A DNA stretch of 64,000 nucleotides from Armigeres subalbatus. Its lineage: Eukaryota > Arthropoda > Insecta > Diptera > Culicidae. Made by a program: the position numbers and the translations under genes. Under the pieces are notes generated by a model. That model was not told where the DNA came from. It saw nothing but the letters and a program-made list of their open reading frames with translations, and made no database searches. Positions 34,145 through 45,065 of this stretch are shown here, one piece after another (position 1 is the first letter of the stretch; each line of letters begins with the position of its first letter). The DNA lies in contig NW_026943408.1 of assembly GCF_024139115.2 (NCBI RefSeq), positions 62,001 to 126,000 on the forward strand. The letters run 5' to 3'.

Positions 34145-36929
34145 CCTACTTTATTCATAAGTGGTTCAAGGATAGCACGAAAATTTACATGAAACACGCA
34201 AATTTAAAGTTTTAAGTACATTAGAACGTGCCTCAGAGGAACACAACATTCTCCAGTCATTTCCCCCCAGCCCACAATTGAGCAATACTTCGACGGATGC
34301 ATATTGAGCAATGCGCTTCCGTAAGACATACGCAAGTAGACGTATGCGCTACAACTCTCCTCTACTCCCTTAGACTGGCCCAGGAAACAAAAAGTTGTCT
34401 AATTCCACGGGGCATCACGGTACCATCAACTGTCACCTCACTGTCCAGGCTGTCACACCATTGACCACACGTACCATGCGATACTTACTTATCTAGACCA
34501 TTATTTGAAAAAAGCGTAACAGCCAAAATTTATTCCTTCTGATTCTTTGTCTTCATGTACAGCGTTATATGCAGACTTAGGCTGTATGGTCTGTTTGGCC
34601 AAATGCCCCTTCGCCTATTCTAATGGATACCTTCTGTTAAAACGTAGAATGACTGACTTATTTCTATTATTGGAATGGTCCTGGGAACTAGATGCCAAAA
34701 CATGTTGCGATACGGAGAACCCGAAGCCTAATTGAAGCACAAATGTTCCTAAAATAAACATAATCGAACACCTCGTTACCCACAGCAGTAATTTTGAAAA
34801 ATTCACTAGCCTATCAACACCTTTTCTACACTTCGTCACGTTTCAATTTAGTGAAAAATTGCGTCGCTACACTAAAACTTGCCACTAGCTGCACCCAGGA
34901 TCAGCAAGATTGCATGTGAGGTTAACTTAAAGTGACACATACCTGCTCGCCGGCTCAATTTACATATGCATCCGTCGTGCCCCGAAACCGGCACCGTAAA
35001 AAGCTCTGCAAGCTGCGGAGCCAATCGCGCTAATTACCCCGGAACTGCCCCTTCTGACTGTGCTTCCTCCATCGCATCGAGTAGTGTGTTATATGCGAGT
35101 ATGACGAATGGGATTACTTGGTGCACACGGGTCTACGAGTTTATGGAGTTGTTTGTGCCATGAAAAATTAGCATGATTATTTCCTTTAGGCTGGTGATGT
35201 GAGCTACGTGTATGCCGCTATTATAACAACGCTACAATACGGTGAATAAATTTTCCGTTGCACAAAAAAAGGATACACTGCAATAACACAGGTCGGAACC
35301 GGAGCTAGATTGTTCAATCCTGAGCTTACTGCATTGCTAGTGGCTCTTATGTTATTCTAAAGTGGATCAATTTTCACATATTTTTTCCCTGGTAAAACAT
35401 GTGGTCCAAATATCTTACGGGAGTTTGAAAATATTTTCATATGATTGAGGAAAATCAAAATTTCACTGTAGGTGGATTAATCTGGTTTCTCCATTTTTCA
35501 CTGACTTCATCATATAAGAGTTCTTATTTGCTAAACATTGATTCTATTTTAAAATCTGCCAGTGATCATGGTAAGTCGATTTCAGGCTACAGTTACTTTA
35601 AGGCGTGAGAAGATTCAACTGTTGTCCTAACGGAAGGCAAATGTTAAAAAAGGACAACAGATAACCAAATAGCATCCTAATATGCCATCGTTCTTCATTT
35701 CTCATAAAGAGTTTCACCATATAGTGGTCTCATCTACGTGCATTCTGAACGAATTGGCCTACTATCCTGTGTAATGCTGCTTTCTATTACATACCTCTTG
35801 TTTACGGATAAACCTTGCGTCTATGATGCCAAGATGCATTCCATATTTGCAAAGCAAACAATGGATCCAAACAAGCTGCTCACATTTGGCCATCAATTTC
35901 CATATAAGGTGCATTTTCTCAAATATTGATCGGTTTGCTCTGTTTTCGGCCTGTGTCCGATTTTATCTGGACAATAAATGCGGTAAATATGCCGTACACA
36001 TTTTTTTAGAAAGTCGAATTGGATTATTTATTTTTAAGATGTTAATTTTCCAAGAAACAAATAATAATAAAATACATACACGACAAATTTAATTTAATGA
36101 GCAATTTTGTTTTAATTCTTAAATTTAATTCCATTACTGACTTGATCAGAACCTTTACGAGTTAATTCAAATTACCACTCGCTTTCCTTCAAATTTCAAG
36201 TGTTTCTAGTGATGCGTGTGACCAGTGACGCCGGGAGTGGGTATGACAAGCAGGACATGTCCTACGTATGAATGTTGCTGGGTGGGTCAGTCAAGGCATT
36301 GTCCTACCCATGATTTCTAAGCCTACAATAGAGGTCCCAGAGGTTTCTGGGATCCTGAAGAAAAAGTAAATTATTTTATTCTATGTTGTTCTTTAAAACT
36401 ATAAGAAATACTTATTAATCACAATAGCGCACATAGTTGCTTTGTGGTTTCGAAGGTAAAAAAGAAGTTACAGAAATTCAAAAATTTACTTAATTTACTT
36501 AAATTTAAGCTGTTCAACATAAATGTATCCCAAGAAACAATCAGTAACCACAAATAGACATCATTGTCGAACTAAGGTTTAAGTATTCGTATCTGAACAA
36601 TATGTCGTATTGAATAATAATTTGGGCAAACATTGTTGCCATCAGTAACCAGCTTCTGTTCCGCTTTTCTGAATAATACATTTATAAACGTTACTGACTT
36701 AAATCTTTCTACATCGAAATGGATATTGAATAACTACCTGAATACAAAAACTTATCTTGCAAAATTGATTCTATTAATCGTGATACATATGTTTGAATAA
36801 TTTATTATCGAAAATTTGTTTTTGAAGTATCTAACAAGATCCAGACATTAATGACAATTTTGTTTGCAAAATATTGAAATATTGACATTTCTAAAAATTA
36901 AATGAAATAAAATGAATCAGAAGCCTAAA
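34145..36929. other. 2.8 kb AT-rich DNA without a recognised gene
   Basis: Apart from the half-MITE at 34492-34551, I see no element or recognised coding region. A GC-richer island at ~34940-35165 holds a 65-codon plus frame (34966-35163) beginning MHPSCPETGTVKSSASCGA, with no family signature. The rest has only short frames. It could be intronic or intergenic. Confidence 0.4.
34492..34551 (+). mobile_element. Left half of the 141-bp MITE
   Basis: tctagaccattatttgaaaa, agcgtaacagcc and ttccttctgattctt match the left arm of the MITE at 56346-56486 with a few changes. The right arm is missing. Confidence 0.75.
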
Positions 36930-37136
36930 TGCGTTTATCTCTCTTTAACTCGATGTTCTGTAACTCGTTATTTTCCCTTACTCGATCAAATTCAAAGTCC
37001 CTTGAATCTAGCATACTGCGTTACCTCCGTAAATCGATATCTACCTTACTCGATATTCTCTAAGTCGAAGTAATTTTTCAATGCATTTTCACTTCGCTAA
37101 CTCGGTGTTGTCAGAAACAGTTGCATACACGATAAA
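36930..37136 (+). repeat. ACTCGAT-spaced repeat
   Basis: The motif taactcgat, with variants ttactcgat and taagtcga, occurs about nine times at 15-30 bp spacing, with ctgtaactcg and ttcccttactcgatc as examples. It ends at the target duplication of the next MITE. Confidence 0.6.
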
Positions 37137-37143
37137 GTTAGAG

Positions 37144-37396
37144 CACAGACAAACAGACATAACACTCGTCAAATGTCCATCGTTCACTGATTTACTGGTC
37201 GATTCAAAGAATCATTAGTTGGCCAATCGATCACTTGAGGCGTGCGCATCGAATTTGCTCGAGTTTGACGTTTGTTCACTACCGCCATCTGGTTCGTGAT
37301 TTGCCAAACTAGCTGAAATCAACAGATGTCGTTAATCTTTCAACGACGATGTATTTGATAAGTGAACGTTCCATGTGTTATGTCTGTTTGTCTGTG
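37144..37396. mobile_element. 253-bp MITE with 7-bp TSD
   Basis: The termini cacagacaaacagacataac and gttatgtctgtttgtctgtg are perfect 20-bp inverted repeats. The 7-bp direct repeat gttagag flanks them (37137-37143, 37397-37403). The interior has no coding capacity. The 7-bp duplication does not settle the superfamily. Confidence 0.9.
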
Positions 37397-37403
37397 GTTA
37401 GAG

Positions 37404-38465
37404 GCTGGAAGTGAAAAGTGATAAGCGAGAAGTGATGTGAGAAATGAGAAATTCAAAGTAAGAAGTGAAAAGTGAGAAGTGAAAAATGAGAAGTATGAAG
37501 TGAAAAGTGAGAAGTGATTAGTGAGAAGAGGGAAACGAGAAGTGAAAAATTTTGAAGTGCAAAGTGAAAAGTAAGAAGTAAAAAGTTAGAAGTTGAAAGT
37601 GATAAGTGAGCAATGAGAAGTCAGAAGTGATATATAAGAAGTTTTAAGTGAGAAGTGAAAAATGAGAAGTGATAAATAAATAGAGCGAAGTAAGAAGTGA
37701 GAAATACGAAGTAAGAAGTGAGAAGTGAGAAGTGGGAAAAGAGAAATGATAAATGAGAAGAGAGAAGTGAAAAGTAAAAAGTGAAAAGTGATAACTGAGA
37801 AACGAGAAGTCAGAAGTAAGATACAGAAAGTTTTAAGTGAAAGCTATAGTGACAAGTGAAAAGCTAGAAGTCAAAGCAAAGCAAAGTGAGAAGTAAAAAG
37901 TAATAAGCGAAAAGTGAGAGGCAAAAAGCAAGAATTGAAAAGTTAGAAGTTATAAGTGGAAAGTGATAAGTGAGAAATGAGAAGTCAGAAATAAGATAAA
38001 AAGAAGTAATAAATGATGAAAAGAGAAAACATTAAAATTAGAAGTGAGAAATAAATAGAGAGGGGTGAGAAGTTAAAAGATAAAAATGAGAAGTGGTAAT
38101 TTCGAAGTGTAAAGTTGAAAGTGAGAAGTATAAAATTAGAAGTTAGTAGTTAGTATTGAGAAGTAAGAAGTTAGAAGTTAAAAGTGAGACATTTTACGTG
38201 CGAAGTAGTAGTGAAAAGTGAAAAGTTAGAAGTTAGAAGTGAAAAGTAATAAGTGAGAAATGAGAAGTGTGAAGTGCGAAATGAGAGGTGATATGTGTGA
38301 AGTGATAAATGAAAAGTGAGAAGTGAAAAGTTTGGAGTGATCATAGAGTAGTGGGAAGAGGGAGGTGAGTAGCGAGATGTGCGAAGAGAAAAGTAAAAAG
38401 TAAGTAGTGAGAAGTGAGAAATGAGGAGTGGGAAGAAAGGAGTATGGACCAGGTAACGAGAAATA
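37404..38465. repeat. GAGAAGTGA purine array, 1 kb
   Basis: Plus-strand units such as gagaagtgaaaagtgagaag vary over more than a kilobase. The polarity flips to pyrimidine from ~38480 on and continues past the RTE insertion, so left and right arrays are inverted relative to each other. Confidence 0.9.
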
Positions 38466-38518
38466 AAAACGAGGTTCTGTGCCCTCCTTTCTTTTTGCTT
38501 CTTTCTTCTTCAATCTTC

Positions 38519-39140
38519 GCCTAGGTCGTTGCCGATTGTATCGAGTCGTATTATCTTCTATGTCGTTCGTAATAGTTGTTTTTAAAGGCGGCTTATTGGG
38601 CCTGCGTACGTACTTTGGACTCCGTAAGATGCTCCGATCGAATAGAGTTCGCCGCCGTACCAAACTGACTATGTACAAAACGCTTATAAGACCGGTAGTT
38701 CTCTACGGACACGGGACCTGGACGATGCTCGTGGAGGACCAACGCGCACTGGGAGTTTTTGAAAGGAAAGTGTTGCGTACCATCTATGGTGGGGTGCAGA
38801 TGGCGGACGGTACGTGGAGGAAGCGAATGAACCACGAGTTGCATCAGCTGTTGGGAGAACCATCCATCGTTCACACCTCGAAAATCGGAAGACTGCGGTG
38901 GGCCGGGCACGTAGTCAGAATGTCGGACAGTAATCCGGTGAAAATGGTTCTCGACAACGATCCAAAGGGAACAAGGCGAGGTGCACAGCGGGCAAGGTGG
39001 ATCGATCAAGTGGAGGACGATTTGCGGACCCTCCGCAGACTGCGTGGTTGGCGAAGTGCAGCCATGGACCGAGCTGAATGGAGAAGACTTTTATGTGCAG
39101 CACAGGCCATTCCGGCCTTAGTCTGATAAAATAATAATAA
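38519..39140 (+). mobile_element. RTE-type LINE with 5' inversion, 13-bp TSD
   Basis: The insertion is bracketed by ttcttcaatcttc at 38506-38518 and 39141-39153. Its first part, 38519-38608, is the reverse complement of the 5' leader seen at 28236-28325 (ctaggtcgttgccgattgta). The second part, from 38609 (acgtactttggactcc), is the RTE 3' end in forward orientation with LYGHGTWTMLVEDQRALGVF and WIDQVEDDLRTLRRLRGW, stop at ~39126, and an ataataataa tail. An inverted 5' part joined to a direct 3' part within one target duplication is the product expected from twin priming during LINE insertion. About 2 kb between the two parts are missing. Confidence 0.92.
38609..39126 (+). pseudogene. RTE C-terminal fragment
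   Basis: The frame that covers the inversion junction (38479-39126) is open, but only the part from 38609 is RTE protein: the region after the RT core with LRSNRVRRRTKLTMYKTLI, VFERKVLRTIYGG, RLRWAGHVVRMS and AQRARWIDQVEDDL. It lacks RT and endonuclease and cannot act by itself. Confidence 0.85.
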
Positions 39141-39153
39141 TTCTTCAATCTTC

Positions 39154-39505
39154 CTTCTTCTTTCTGTCTTATATCTCTCTTCTCACTTCTCATTAATCAA
39201 CATCCCGCTTCTCACCACCCAATTATCATCTATCATTTCTCACTACATGCTTTTGTTTATGTCACTACTTACATCCTACTTCTCACTACCACGCAACTAT
39301 TACTCCTCACATTTCATTACTGGCTCCTCACTTCTCATTTTTTACCTTCCCCTAACTCACATGTTACTTCACAACTCTCGCTACTCAATACTCACTTCGT
39401 TTTTTCAGTACTCAGTTGTCACCACTCTGTATTTCTTTCCAATATGTCATTTCGCAGTTCTCGCTGTTCACTGTTCGCTTCGACATCTCACTTCTCACGT
39501 CACTA
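39154..39505. repeat. CTTCTCAC pyrimidine array
   Basis: Units such as cttctcacttctcatt and tactcacttc continue the array of the left side in inverted polarity. They become irregular towards 39500. Confidence 0.75.
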
Positions 39506-40160
39506 AATAAACAAATTTTAACTACTACCAAACGGTATTCGGCCAAATATGAATGTGTTCCCTACCTTCCTAACTCGATGGTCCCTGTATATAGGTTTAC
39601 TGTATATAGACTAGAAGCCAAAAATACTAAAAATATTAAGTAACATCTTGTTCTTCTTCTTCTTCTTCTATTGCTCTACATTCCAACTAGAACTTGGACT
39701 GCTTTTCCGGCATCTTCTCATTGGCAAACCTACGCCTTTGCTCGCATGGCTAACTGGAGAACCAGAATAACATATTGTTCCAAAAACTGAACAAAATATT
39801 GAGAATGCATCTAAAACTACTTGATCTTGTATCTTGATGTCACAGTTCACCCATCTTATTGTTGTTGATTATTATGTCAAGTTATAAAACTCGTAATCAG
39901 AACAGACTGTAAGTTTCATTATTACTTTCATAGAATTTTAGGAAACCAAAAATGTTTAAAGATATGGAAAAAAATATTTGACGAACTATATCCTACCAAA
40001 ATTTTCATTTCGGTCTTCTTTACCGTCATTGAATAATAGTATCACTTGATAATTTTATCTTAGAGCAACATATGCTCATTATTGATGAATTTGTTTGATG
40101 AGTATTTTAACTGCAGACAAATTAGCTCAAAAGTCTATTCATGGTTGCATATGAGGAGCT
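39506..40160. other. No supported gene
   Basis: AT-rich sequence with a short CTT tract at 39652-39669 and no recognised coding frame. Confidence 0.4.
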
Positions 40161-40480
40161 AGTGCTAAAAAATGCATTTTAGCTATAACTTTTGATCCCA
40201 TAGTTCGATCGGGCTATTTTCCAATACGAAATAATAAGACAGGATTATGACAGGAATACAACCTGTCGTGAGAAAATCGGTTGAGAGTTAGTGCCTGAAA
40301 ATGGGCGAGACATTTTTACGCGGTTTTGACGTCAAAAAATATATTTTGGCCATAACTTCTGATCTCATAGTCCGACCGGCTTATTTTCAATAGCAAACAA
40401 TGGGTCGAATGCAACTTGTTGCGAGCAAAACGGTTGAGGGTCAGTGTCTTAAAAATGGGCGAGACTTTTTCTGCGTACAA
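40161..40480 (+). repeat. ~166-bp repeat family, two diverged units
   Basis: Two units with ataacttttgatcccatagt and gccataacttctgatctcat, each followed by caataa or caaacaatggg and aatcggttgag, match the family at 1-425. An inverted unit stands at 41450-41580. Confidence 0.8.
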
Positions 40481-40499
40481 ATATACACACACATATATG

Positions 40500-41115
40500 C
40501 AAACTTTTTCAAATTTTTTGGTTCTATTTGATGCCCTGAAGCTCTAGACAAAATTTCAACCCGATTCGGTCAACGTTTTGGCAGTGCTAAACTCGTTGGA
40601 AGTTTATATGGAAAAATGTATGCAGAAACATCAAAAAACAGTGATTTGCAGTTGGACGCCACAATTTAAGATCAAGAACCATGATACTCATTCAGTTCTT
40701 GTAAAATAAAATACAGAATGTTATGCTGAAAACCACGAGAAGATTAGAGTTAATTACGCAAAGATATTAGCATTTTACTGGAGTGTTGTAGGGGTGAATT
40801 TATTTCTTTTCAAAGGTAAAAGAAACGAAATTTGCTCAAACCCCACTGCAGAGAAATGCTAATAACTTAGCCGGGCAAACTCGAATCTTCTCGTGGTTTT
40901 CTGCATGACATTCTGTATTAAATTCTCCAAGATCTGAATGAGTATCATAGTTCTTCATCGTAAGTTGTGTAGTCCAGCTGCAATTTACTGTTTTTGGATG
41001 TTTCTGCATACATTTTTCCATATAAACTTCCAACGACTTTAGCACTGCCCAAACGTTGACCGATTTGGCTGAAATTTTGTCCAGAGCATCAGGGCATCAA
41101 ATAGAACCGAATAAG
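40500..41115. repeat. Large inverted repeat, ~280-bp arms
   Basis: Left arm phrases ttggttctatttgatgccct, caacgttttggcagtgctaa, ggaagtttatatggaaaaat and tcatgatactcattcag-like text reappear reverse-complemented in the right arm (catttttccatataaacttc, ctttagcactgcccaaacgt, agggcatcaaatagaacc). The centre is near 40815. Arm identity is about 85-90% by eye. No terminal repeat or tail is visible and there is no coding capacity. Confidence 0.88.
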
Positions 41116-41188
41116 AGGGCGGCCTATCAAAAAAATTTAACAAAGTTTTTCCCATACTAATTTGAGCCACCCTAATGCACACACACAT

Positions 41189-41382
41189 ACATCACCTCAA
41201 TTCGTCGAGCTGAATCGATTTTGGTATATAGCACTACGGGTCTCCGGGACTTTTTTGCCTTTCTCGTACACTAAGTGTACGTAAAGGCTATAATATTGCT
41301 CCAAAAACAAAATTTTGATAGGAGGCCCGGAGGGCCGATTTTTATATACCGATCGACTCAGCTCGACGAATTGAGGTGATGT
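41189..41382. repeat. 194-bp inverted-repeat element
   Basis: acatcacctcaattcgtcga starts the left arm and tcgacgaattgaggtgatgt ends the right arm, both extending inward to tatata. The inside contains a palindromic cgtacactaagtgtacg at 41266-41282 and ggcccggagggcc at ~41326. A TG/TATG microsatellite is attached on the right. Confidence 0.85.
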
Positions 41383-41430
41383 CTGTATGTGTGTATGTAT
41401 GTATGTGTGTGTGTATGTGTGTATGTGTAC
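41383..41430 (+). repeat. (TG)n/(TATG)n microsatellite
   Basis: tgtatgtgtgtatgtatgta and similar units run for about 45 bp directly next to the inverted-repeat element. Confidence 0.9.
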
Positions 41431-41449
41431 AAATTTTGTAGACACACTT

Positions 41450-41580
41450 TTTTGAACTTCCCATTGTCCGATTTGCTCGCAACAAGTTGCAGTCGACGCG
41501 GAATTCAGTCCCATTGTTTGCTATTGAAAATTCATATATCAATAGCTCATCGCAATCTGGAGTTATGGCCAAAAAACTGT
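41450..41580 (-). repeat. Inverted unit of the ~166-bp repeat family
   Basis: On the minus strand this reads gccataactccagattgcga, then caatagcaaacaatggga and caacttgttgcgagcaaatc, as in the units at 40161-40480. The whole 40.16-41.58 kb region is therefore roughly palindromic on a 1.4-kb scale. Confidence 0.8.
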
Positions 41581-41617
41581 TTTTGCGTATAAAATAATAG
41601 CAAAATGTTCTATGCTG

Positions 41618-41692
41618 AATTCACCTAGATTCGAACCGCTGACCTCTGGGGTGGGAAGCGCTTGCTGTACCACAAAACCATCGGAACACACA
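41618..41692 (-). other. tRNA-like segment, possible SINE head
   Basis: The minus strand has tggttttgtggtacagcaag, resembling a box A, and ggttcgaatct, a good box B, at a tRNA-like distance. The anticodon stem does not pair convincingly, so I do not call a functional tRNA. It could be the promoter region of a degraded tRNA-derived SINE. Confidence 0.35.
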
Positions 41693-41699
41693 TGGTATG

Positions 41700-43559
41700 G
41701 GTAAATATAAGTCGTACAGTATTCATCAAATTGGTATATGTTCATTTCTTTTCAAAGCCACAGAGTTCACTCTGCTAGGGTAACGGTACCAATATTGGAA
41801 GTATTATTGAATCAATGGAAGAAAATATATATTTGGTAATTCGAAATTGATTAGTTTTAATGCATTAACTAATAGACAAACTTTGAATTTGCTAGAAATG
41901 AAATTGGATTCATTTCGTCTTGATAATCAATCTAATTTTCTTGGAGGTAAAATTAGCTCCACTATACTGCCGTCGCAAGCATAATCGTCCAATATTGATT
42001 TTGCAAGGAAGAAAATATACGCCTGCGGCGGCAGTATATAGGTAGGAAAGCCAATTTGTTTAAGAAATTATTGTTTTCAATGAGTATTCATAATGGCATA
42101 ATTACAACGTGTCGCTTCAAGTAAAGCAAACGTTAAGTAATGCAATTATGAACAATATTATTAAGAACCCATTGTCTCCACTGAGGGCATGATCGTAATA
42201 ACGTTTCTCTAACGTTTCATGATTAATAACGTTTCTCTTTACTAAACGTAATCAGGCCAATTTTTTCTATTATTTTGCTACCATGCACTCGCATACCCTA
42301 TATACGAGTGAACTTCTCACGCTGGCATCTTTTTTTGTGGCGTTCAATCAGCGTATGGGAGCGCAGCTGATGTGCGTGAGGACGCTATGCAAGCACATTT
42401 CGGCGGGAGCGAACGGCACTGCGTTCGCTTCAGTCGCTTGCCGTCGGATGAATAGGTATCGCAGAAAGAAGCATCACCAACACACACCGCATTGGCCCTG
42501 ACGAAAGCGAGTAAACAAAATGGGGGCCGGATGATGCCTTTTTATTTCACCCGGCAAGGGATATATTAAAACACATTTTAGCCGAAAATAGTTAGATTTT
42601 TCGGGTTCGAAATTTAATTTACTTTTAGATTGGCAACATGAAAGTCTAATTATTTCGATTAAAAACATGTGTAGATATGTAGCCTAACAGGTGAAGATTT
42701 CGGCTATCTGTTGGTGGTGTTGGATTGCGTGGGAGTGCTCTCGGCTCTCTGATTTGTCAAATCGATGTTTTAATCTTGAACGCAGAGAAGTCGTTTTAAA
42801 AATTTGTTATTGAGTAGAAAATAAAAATTGTTTATAAATATGTTTTTGAAAAAAAAATTAGGACTGAACGAGCGTCGAACATAGACTCTCGGAGTGAGAG
42901 CCTAGAACGATACCTCTCGGCTATCTTTACTTCTTGGAAGAGTGGTGATCGAAGTATTACAGATTATACGCAATTTGCACTGATCATCGGCTGCTTGTGC
43001 ATTCGTGCGGCAACGCACCGGATGCTGTGTTTAGGTTCCGTGGCATATTTAAATCATCTGACGTTGAAAAACATATACGATTGAGTCTACGTCATGTGCT
43101 TTTGTGTCAATTCATTCAGATATGTCACCTAATATTCATAGTGTTTTGATGTGCGGGGAAGCAACATCAATTTCAACGTTTAATTTGAATCCTCTGTAAT
43201 GCATTCTTCCTGGCGTTACAGCAAATAATCTATATTGGTACAGTATATGTAAAACATAGCTGTTCTAACAATTAGTTTGTAAATAAAATAATTTATTTTA
43301 GTAAATGGTTTTGATTTTCTATAAATATTAACTTACTATATTCCTACCTTTTCGCTTGCATATCTTCTGTGTTAGTTAATAGTTAATTAGTTAATTAATT
43401 CATGCTATACATAAGTCCTAAATCTTGGACTTCGCTAGACTAATTAATTGGAACCCCATTCATAGTGATAACATATCTGTTTGAAGTTTTCAAATATCAC
43501 TCGGATTATGTGGGAGAAGCTGAGTTTCGGAAGGATTCGGAGAAAATGTTCCATTCTTG
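41700..43559. other. No supported gene; 1.9 kb
   Basis: The stretch is AT-rich with a somewhat GC-richer island at 42280-42530. A 72-codon plus frame at 42283-42501 has no family signature. A gttagttaatagttaattag tract lies near 43373. Confidence 0.4.
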
Positions 43560-44065
43560 CAAGTCAATGGAAAATGTATCCAAACTTTTCTACAATCCAA
43601 GCATGTTTTGGATCATGTAGTAATCTCAGTTTGATCATTTAGTTTGTCGATGACTCATCCCGGAGGTTAAATTTCAAAACGTGTTTTATGGTGAACTTCT
43701 GGTGCGAAAATTTGTCGACAGCTCTGCCCTACAGTTTGTTGTTTTAATTTAACTAATAACAGATTTAAAGCACTAGTTTGTAATAACTTATACTGAATGA
43801 TAACATTTTTTTTTGTTATTAGTTATTATTAGTCAGTATAAGTTACTGCAACTAGCGCTATCACTTTGTTATTAGTGCAAAAAAAAAACAACAATAAGGC
43901 AGACTTGTATAAACCTTCGCACTAGAAGTCCACCATACATCGTTTGAAATTCGTTTGAAATTCAACCTCTGGAATGAGTTATTGACAAACTATTAAATTT
44001 ATAGGTTCGATAATTAATAATTATTAAATGATCGAAAACATCCTTACTACAATCCATAACAAATT
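43560..44065. repeat. Foldback repeat, ~200-bp diverged arms
   Basis: Left-arm text such as gatgactcatcccggaggtt, atggtgaacttctggtgcga and aacttatactga returns reverse-complemented as cgcactagaagtccaccat, aacctctggaatgagttatt and tcagtataagtt. The centre is near 43815, with short inner pairs around a T9 run. Arm identity is lower than in the repeat at 40.5 kb. There is no coding capacity and no clear target duplication. Confidence 0.78.
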
Positions 44066-44305
44066 ACACTAAGGCAAACAACGATTTTAGATTTCCTGAT
44101 AGTATAATATTAGGTATGCAATCAGTATGATATAAAGTATTACACATTATTGGCCCAAGTATGCTGATTTAGGTAACACCAGCCCTTCACGAGTAATCTA
44201 TCAGATTTTGTACAGGGATAGTTTACCTGTATAGAGTGATCTGATAAATATTTTTAGATCAGTTCATTATAATATATACAAAAGCAAATTTAAATGAATA
44301 AATTA

Positions 44306-44382
44306 GGGCATATAGTCGCAGCAACTGGCCCTTCATCAAAAGTGGACAGCGTTTCGAACGTCCACGACAGAAGAAGAAAGAA
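44306..44382 (+). mobile_element. 77-bp retroposon with 14-bp TSD
   Basis: The perfect 14-bp repeat aaatgaataaatta at 44292-44305 and 44383-44396 flanks gggcatatagtcgc ... gaagaagaaagaa. The insert contains a hairpin with arms gtggac and gtccac and ends in a GAA-rich tail like that of the SINE family in this window. Direct repeats plus tail mark it as the product of target-primed reverse transcription. It may be the severely 5'-truncated end of a LINE or SINE. Confidence 0.8.
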
Positions 44383-44396
44383 AAATGAATAAATTA

Positions 44397-44660
44397 AAAA
44401 AAAAAATTCGATTAATCACTCCGAAATGTTCTCCATATGAAGAAAAGCAACCCTAGTAGAATTCTCTTCAGGTTTTATTAAGTCGGATCAAATTCGTAAA
44501 TATTAGTTGAAAAGGGGTTGAATGTCAATGACAAAAACGGAAAAATTAATTGTTATCTATATTCCAAACAATAATTTAAAAAAGGCTAACTTATTGATTA
44601 GGTGCAGGAAGCCTAAGCTGGATTCTAACTTCAAAACAAGAAACACTCGAAAGTTTGTCA
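44397..44660. other. No supported gene
   Basis: AT-rich sequence without repeats or frames I can support. Confidence 0.4.
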
Positions 44661-44664
44661 AATG

Positions 44665-45065
44665 ACCAACATTATGGATCATATATCCAAAACTATGGAT
44701 CATATTACCGAAGTTATGGATCATAATCACGATAAAAATTGCGCAAAATTGTATTTTTTTGGATCAAAATGTAGTTTTCTATGGAGCATTTTCCAAACAT
44801 TTATGGATCATTTGTCATACGTTCATGGAAAAATAGCAGGAATGATATTGTTTTTTCTTGATCATGTTTAAAGGTACATACTTATTTTCCAATTATTTGA
44901 TTTATTTTTTTAGCTTAGTAATGCTTAGTTATGGATCTTAAAACTATTCTTAATGAATACGTCAAACTATTTTTTGAATTTAAGGTACCGTTTTATGGAA
45001 CATTCAGATGTTATTTATCGATCGTTTTTAATTTTTTTTATGGATCGTTTTTTGCGGTTTTTAAC
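44665..45065 (+). repeat. Dispersed TATGGATCAT motif cluster
   Basis: The motif (t)tatggatcat or a close variant occurs near 44672, 44694, 44715, 44801, 44933, 44994 and 45039, the first three at ~22-bp spacing. The frame 44662-44871 reads it as a repeated MDH. It may be a decayed minisatellite. Confidence 0.55.

Noticed and set aside
41618..41692. Functional tRNA gene on the minus strand
   Set aside because: Box A and B look acceptable, but the anticodon and acceptor stems do not pair; kept only as tRNA-like.
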